A stretch of 64,000 nucleotides of DNA from Amphiura filiformis. Taxonomy: Eukaryota > Echinodermata > Ophiuroidea > Amphilepidida > Amphiuridae. Where the stretch lies: positions 29,637,704-29,701,703 of the forward strand of contig NC_092640.1 of assembly GCF_039555335.1 (NCBI RefSeq). The letters are read 5' to 3'. The translations under genes and the position numbers were made by a program. Position 1 is the first letter of the stretch. Each line of letters opens with the position of its first letter. Of this stretch, positions 59,797 through 64,000 are shown piece after piece. The notes under the pieces are model-generated. The model worked only from the letters and a program-made list of their open reading frames with translations, was not told the DNA's origin and searched no databases.

Positions 59797-59933
59797 CTTT
59801 TTTGAAATTCGGCAGTAATTGCAATGAGTGGATAGGTCCCTGGTTCACATCACTGTCACTGTCTTGGCTGAATTTACGATACAATAGGTGAGTGATAGAA
59901 ACTTGTAGCTGAGAACCTGCTAAACCCCCTTCA
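59797..59933 (-). CDS. HPS3: HPS3 exon with HLLYR motif
   Basis: This 137-bp exon follows TTTGCAG and precedes GTATGA. It encodes EGGLAGSQLQVSITHLLYRKF followed by ...PIHSLQLLPNFKK. The HLLYR-F and LHSLQLLP blocks match HPS3 as I remember it (HLLYRRF and LHSLQLLP). Incoming phase 2 joins to the donor at 61745 (AG + T) and outgoing phase 1 joins to the exon at 59301, so three exons form a continuous frame. Confidence 0.85.
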
Positions 59934-60021
59934 CTGCAAAAACAACATATGAAAATAACATTTGGGTTATTATTGATATTTTATACCAAAGAATTCATGA
60001 AACATGCATTTAAAAATTAAT

Positions 60022-60425
60022 AATAATAATAAATTTTGGATTTATAAAGCGCCTTTCTCCAGATCTTAGAGGACTCAAAGCGCTGTAATTTCGCTGCAAT
60101 GGTGAGTCATCACAATCAGATCGCATCAACTAGGTTGCTGCCGAACGGCGCACACCTATCCGCATTTAGATTGTAACATCCACCAATTATCTGTGCAGCT
60201 CCCCAAATTCCATTGGGTGAAAGAAGTTTTGATAACCATACAACTAATCACAGATTTTTGCGATACATGAGGAAACCAGAGATCCCGGAGAAAACCTGAG
60301 AGAGCGAGCATGGAATCGGGATAAACCAAGTGCACATGAGTCCTTGGGCCGCGCCAGGGCTTGGACCCGGGACCTCAGTGGTGCAAAGCGAGGGAATTAA
60401 CGCTGCACTAACTCACCCTCCCTTA
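60022..60425 (-). mobile_element. tRNA-derived SINE, (ATT)n tail
   Basis: Read on the minus strand it starts AGGGTGAGTTAGTGCAGCG, has a B-box-like GGTCCCGGGTCCAAGCC, a central domain (GGTTTTCTCCGGGATCTCTGG) resembling the conserved core of deuterostome SINEs, and ends GCGCTTTATAAATCC with a (ATT)n tail. It lies in an HPS3 intron. Confidence 0.6.
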
Positions 60426-61190
60426 CCACAACTTCCCAACTTCCTTTGATCACAAAAGTGTCGCCGGCTCTAAAACATCTAGAAACACCAGACCAGAGTG
60501 AACAAGATTCCTGACAGGAGTTGAAATATGAGTGAGTATACATGCAAGTGATTTTGTTTCGGAAAAATAACCTTTTTCAATCAAATGAACTATGAATGAT
60601 TCTGATGAATCTGTTTGAAGAGGCTGTTTTTAAGTTGGTACATTCAGGTGCATAGCCAGCCTCTTGTTCACCCCGAGGTTCACCCAGTGCAAGTCCTGTG
60701 CAGTGTGAAACCATCATCCCATTTATGTTCAAGTATACCTGAATATTACTGAAATAAACCCTTAAAATATATATTTTTATATTTTTGCCATCCCAGTTTT
60801 ACTCTTTTTTTAATCCAGCCGGCATCCCTAACTGCTATGCCTCAGGTCTGTTAAATACCAGCGCATATATCCTTGTTTTGAAAGTGCTAAAATTAGAAAT
60901 TCAACAAATTCTGATTTGGTAACATAGACTTTCTGTGGAAAGTGTTTAAACTCATCACTCAAAGATTTACATGGACACATACATTAAGATGCAATGAAGT
61001 TTGGTATACATGTATATGAAATCACACACTGGTGTCTCATCACAAGTCTTATTACTTGTCATCTCAAAAAAAAGGGGAGAAAGGCAGTTGATTTTCACAT
61101 TTTTTGGGTCAGTCAATTGATTTTTTATTTAAAATCTAGATGTGCATTTTTTAAAGACACCTGCTGTGTTTTGTTGTAATGGGTCGCATA
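60426..61190. other. HPS3 intron, nothing recognised
   Basis: AT-rich intron sequence without a further recognisable exon. Confidence 0.4.
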
Positions 61191-61724
61191 CGGCTATTCC
61201 TTTTGAAATCCATACACCCCCTATCAAAGACATAACCTTAAGGGTACTACACCCCTGCCTAATTTTGTGCCTATTTTTGCATTTTTCTCACAAATTATAG
61301 CGCATTGGTGACAAGTAAGATATGTATATTATAGGCTAGGACTACAACTTCTGCACTGGAAATTTTATTTCAGCATGGACAACAGTTGTGGAGTTATAGT
61401 CAAAAATGAGGGAAAACCAATATTTTATCAATAAATCAATAACTACTTGCCTTGAGCTGTTGAATTTTCAGTGTAATAGTTGTAGTCCTTGCCCCAATAA
61501 TATACATATCTTACCTGTCACCAATGCGCTATAATTTTTGAGAAAAATGCAAAAATAGGCACAAAATTGGCCAGGGGTGTAGTACCCCCTTAATCGCCCA
61601 CACAGCAATTATTTCAAATGGGGTTACCTGAATATGTGACTCTAATTGATATCCACACCCCCTGTGTGGGAGATTAAGGTCATGTCTTCCATAGGGGGTG
61701 TATGTATTATAACTGGAATAGCCC
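61191..61724. mobile_element. Family-A MITE interrupted by a TTAA MITE
   Basis: The outer ends GGCTATTCC (61192) and GGAATAGCCC (61724) and the inner motifs match the element at 50071-50255. The element is split at its CCTTAATC site by the insertion 61242-61589. Confidence 0.7.
61242..61589. mobile_element. 348-bp TTAA-target MITE nested in family A
   Basis: The inverted ends are GGGTACTACACCCCTG and CAGGGGTGTAGTACCCCC; long mirrored stretches continue inward (TGCCTATTTTTGCATTTTTCTCA and its inverse region). TTAA flanks both ends (61238-61241, 61590-61593), and the uninterrupted family-A copy at 50110-50130 shows the single TTAA. Confidence 0.85.
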
Positions 61725-61744
61725 ATAGAGCCTATGGCAATTAC

Positions 61745-62272
61745 CTGTACAAATACACTTCATCCCATTTCACTTGAACAGGTTGACCTTTGACCTTTTC
61801 CTTTGGTCCCAGAATTTCAGTTGGTAGCTTTGAGTCATCATGGAACAACTTCTCATGTTTCACAGACGACAGGAGAATTGATGAAGCGCTTGGTTTGCGT
61901 ATTGGCCTCATGAATGTCTCTGGAATGGTGTATCCCGCTGATCCGAAGTTCCATGTTACTCCTGCGTCTTTTCCACCAGAAGTAGTTAATGTTTCATCAC
62001 TACTCCCGGGATCCACCGCAGCTTGATCATCTTCTTGAGACTAAGCACTGTGTGCTCCCTATCAGCTTCAAATTCAGCAAGATTGTCGGTCTTTGATGCA
62101 GTTTTCACACCGATTTGATCATGAGTCCAGTCGCCAAACGTGAGTTTGAAGCAGTGAAGCTGATGACTGGATGCAAAGGCTACATATTGCTGAGTAAGAG
62201 CCACTTCTTTGACCGGGAAACTGACTACAATGTCTAGTAAGTGGGTGAAGTCTTTGTATTCTGTATCGGTGC
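61745..62272 (-). CDS. HPS3: HPS3 exon region with an apparent frame break
   Basis: It starts after TTTTCAG at 62272 and ends at TACAG before GTAATT. The first part reads GTDTEYKDFTHLLDIVVSF then KEVALTQQYVAFASSHQLHCFKLTF, matching the HPS3 propeller stretch (FSLLDFE...VGYVAVMSDLEVLIVKLE, recalled). After DREHTVL the frame must move by -1 to continue as SQEDDQAAVDPGSSDETLTTS to KWDEVYLY, whose end joins the next exon in frame. Either one base is missing near 62040, or a 68-bp intron with a GTGAAA donor and CTTAG acceptor, in matching phase, removes the piece. The linker here is expected to be variable in HPS3. Confidence 0.75.
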
Positions 62273-62491
62273 CTGAAAAATTAACAAATATCAAAAAATT
62301 TAACTGGATTAGCTGAATCAGCAGTATCTCATGTGTGTCTTTCTTGAATTTGAGCCTCCCTGAGCATTCAGGTAATTTTCCTGGACAAGAGACTTGCCAG
62401 TTATTGTCTCCTAGCCAATTATTGCCTCCTCCATTCTATCGGTCAAGTGGGGAGCTGGTCCTCGCCAAGATGGTTTATGTAGGTAAATTAA

Positions 62492-62679
62492 CCCCCTGAG
62501 CACTACCTGCCGATCTAACATTGCCTCTGATTGGTCTATTAAATGATATCTTCACTTTAATCACCAATCAGATTAGAGCTTTTGTGTGGTGAAATTATTC
62601 TAACAATGTTATGTTGCTGATTGGGCCAATTGATAATGAAAACTTCTTTTTGGCCAATTGGCAGGTAGTTCTCATGGGG
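62492..62679. mobile_element. 188-bp TTAA-target MITE
   Basis: The ends CCCCCTGAGCACTACCTGCC and GGCAGGTAGTTCTCATGGGG are inverted and TTAA flanks both (62488-62491, 62680-62683). The TTAACCCC...GGGGTTAA form is typical of piggyBac-type ends. Confidence 0.85.
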
Positions 62680-62886
62680 TTAAGGCATGCACTGATCTCG
62701 AACTGTGTATCCCTAGAATGGTTTATGGAATGATTTGGGCTCCACTGCATGTACGCCATTCTATATCATGCATCTTACCTATTTTGAGTTGAACAAAGTG
62801 TACAAGTTTTACAAATTGACAGATACTTTAACAACTGTCAATTACCAATCCCAAGCTCCCACCATGATACCAAGTTTTACACCTAC

Positions 62887-63008
62887 CTTTATTGTGAATA
62901 ACAAACTTGAAGACAGCCAATGAATTATTCAATCCAACCACCACATTGCCAGTAAGCAGACAACAATTTAGACATTTTGGTGATGTTCTCAGACACATTT
63001 TTCAAAGT
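62887..63008 (-). pseudogene. HPS3 array exon copy 1 (8-bp deletion)
   Basis: The acceptor GACAG and donor are intact, but 8 bp are missing after ACTTTG, which shifts frame. Copy 3 has the same lesion. Confidence 0.75.
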
Positions 63009-63061
63009 CTGTCAATATCCCAATTCTAAGCCCCCTCCATGACCCAACGTTTTACACCTAC

Positions 63062-63190
63062 CTTATTATGAATAACAAACTTGAAGACCGCCAATGAATT
63101 ACTCAATCCAACCACCACATTGCCAGTAAGCAGACAGCAATTCAGACATTTTGGTGATGTTCTCAAAGTAAAGGACACTTTGTACAAAGT
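63062..63190 (-). CDS. HPS3: HPS3 array exon copy 2, most intact
   Basis: Acceptor TTTGACAG and a fully open frame (TLYKVSFTLRTSPKCLNCC...VIHNK) are present. One A is missing just before the donor, so the outgoing phase is 0, whereas the next exon at 62272 needs phase 1. If used as written the frame breaks at the junction. Confidence 0.55.
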
Positions 63191-63242
63191 CTGTCAAATG
63201 GCCAATTCCATCCCCCATCATGACATCAAGTTTTACACTTAC

Positions 63243-63364
63243 CTTTATTGTGAATAACAAACTTGAAGACAGCCAATGAATTACTCAATCCAACCACCAC
63301 ATTGCCAGTAAGCAGACAACAATTTAGACATTTTGGTGATGTTCTCAGACACATTTTTCAAAGT
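63243..63364 (-). pseudogene. HPS3 array exon copy 3 (8-bp deletion)
   Basis: It carries the same 8-bp deletion as copy 1, and has the best donor match (AAAG then GTAAGT). Confidence 0.75.
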
Positions 63365-63380
63365 CTGTCAATATCCCAAT

Positions 63381-63583
63381 AGAGGCCGTCAGCCTTTCGC
63401 CATCTTGTGGGTACAAATGATCTGTGTGTTCATGCGTCGGACACTACGCGCAGGGCGCAGCTTGCCACGCCGCTGTTATCGCGTATCAACGCGGTGATTT
63501 TGCTGTTCACGCATGGAGATCGAACGATCATCACAGCGTGTACCCACAAGATGGCGGCATATGACGTCACGCTGACGGCCTCT
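63381..63583. mobile_element. 203-bp MITE inserted in the exon array
   Basis: The ends AGAGGCCGTCAGC and GCTGACGGCCTCT are inverted, and GCCATCTTGTGGGTACA is mirrored further in. The neighbouring array unit (63029-63034, CCCAAT then TCTAAG) is the empty site, implying a 2-bp AT (or equivalently placed TA) duplication. It is GC-richer than its surroundings. Confidence 0.8.
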
Positions 63584-63622
63584 ATTCTAAGCCCCCTCCA
63601 TGACCCAAAGTTTTACACCTAC

Positions 63623-63752
63623 CTTTATTATGAATAACAAACTTGAAGACAGCCAATGAATTACTCAATCCAACCACCACATTGCCAGTAAGCAGACAGC
63701 AATTCAGACATTTTGGTGATGTTCTCAAAGTAAAGGACACTTTTTACAAAGT
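63623..63752 (-). pseudogene. HPS3 array exon copy 4 (stop, acceptor lost)
   Basis: ACAG has become ACAA at the acceptor and TAC has become TAA at the third codon. The rest of the frame and the donor are intact. Confidence 0.7.
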
Positions 63753-63804
63753 TTGTAAATTGCCCAATTCCATCCCCTGCCATGACACCAAGTTTTACAC
63801 CTAC

Positions 63805-63934
63805 CTTTATTGTGAATAACAAACTTGAAGACAGCCAATGAATTACTCAATCCAACCCCCACATTGCCAGTCCGCAGACAACAATTCACACATTTTGGTG
63901 ATGTTCTCAAAGTAAAGGACACTTTTTACAAAGT
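63805..63934 (-). pseudogene. HPS3 array exon copy 5 (stop, acceptor lost)
   Basis: It has the same lesions as copy 4, plus private changes (CVNCCLRTGNVGVG). Confidence 0.7.
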
Positions 63935-64000
63935 TTGTAAATTGCCCAATTCCATCCCCTGCCATGACACCAAGTTTTACACCTACCTTTATTGTGAATA

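Larger units (their letters stand above)
62840..64000 (-). repeat. HPS3: ~181-bp tandem array carrying an HPS3 exon, at least six copies
   Basis: Each unit holds an exon-like block of 122-130 bp with intron edges. Minus-strand copies: 62887-63008, 63062-63190, 63243-63364, 63623-63752, 63805-63934 and one cut by the window end (from 63987). The encoded block, TLYKVSFTLRTSPKCLNCC then LLTGNVVVGLSNSLAVFKFVIHNK, matches the HPS3 propeller stretch (MYIIEMPLSEAPLCISCC...GDLLVGCTNKLVLFSLKY, recalled). All donors are AAG followed by GTAGGT or GTAAGT. Units group as dimers (1+2, 3+4). Confidence 0.85.

Overview
This window is eukaryotic and most likely from an invertebrate deuterostome, probably an echinoderm. 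It is AT-rich with long non-coding stretches, exons bounded by GT/AG, several tRNA-derived SINE-like repeats, LINE 3' ends, and a very dense load of short non-autonomous DNA transposons, many with exact target-site duplications. The species call is an inference from gene content (a head-to-tail cluster of intron-less Toll-like receptor genes) and repeat style; no database was searched.

Layout. 1-13 kb is repeat-rich: an unrecognised duplicated ORF remnant, several MITEs (one hAT-type element nested in another repeat), a composite tandem repeat carrying four perfect DR1 nuclear-receptor motifs, and G-rich tandem repeats. 13.4-48.5 kb holds five Toll-like receptor (TLR) loci, all on the minus strand. 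TLR-1 (13465-18178) is a pseudogene broken by two transposons, a deletion and frameshifts. TLR-2 (21841-25008) and TLR-4 (37141-40215) are intact single-exon receptors of 1055 and 1024 aa. TLR-3 (27066-30056) and TLR-5 (45385-48449) both carry the same one-base loss between ectodomain and transmembrane segment; TLR-3 also has an LRR deletion. Two N-terminal subtypes are visible: TLR-2/4/5 versus TLR-1/3. The flanks show that large pieces were duplicated in tandem: the 3.5 kb upstream of TLR-1 matches that upstream of TLR-3, and the flanks of TLR-2, 4 and 5 match one another.

51.7-64 kb carries exons of HPS3 (BLOC-2 subunit) on the minus strand. The gene is unusual. Three of its exons sit next to partial or multiple tandem copies, including an array of at least six copies of one N-terminal beta-propeller exon in a ~181-bp repeat. 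A 30-copy, 153-bp satellite with a 12-unit higher-order repeat (53037-57641) lies between two exons. C-terminal HPS3 exons are not seen in the window, so either the gene is truncated here or the TLR cluster lies inside, or has interrupted, the gene.

How the genes work together: the intact TLRs have signal peptide, LRRs with N- and C-terminal caps, one transmembrane helix, an acidic linker and a TIR domain, and should be innate-immune receptors signalling through TIR-adaptor contacts. HPS3 acts in biogenesis of lysosome-related organelles and is not obviously linked to the TLRs beyond being a neighbour. No viral genes, CRISPR arrays, rRNAs or clearly functional tRNAs were recognised.
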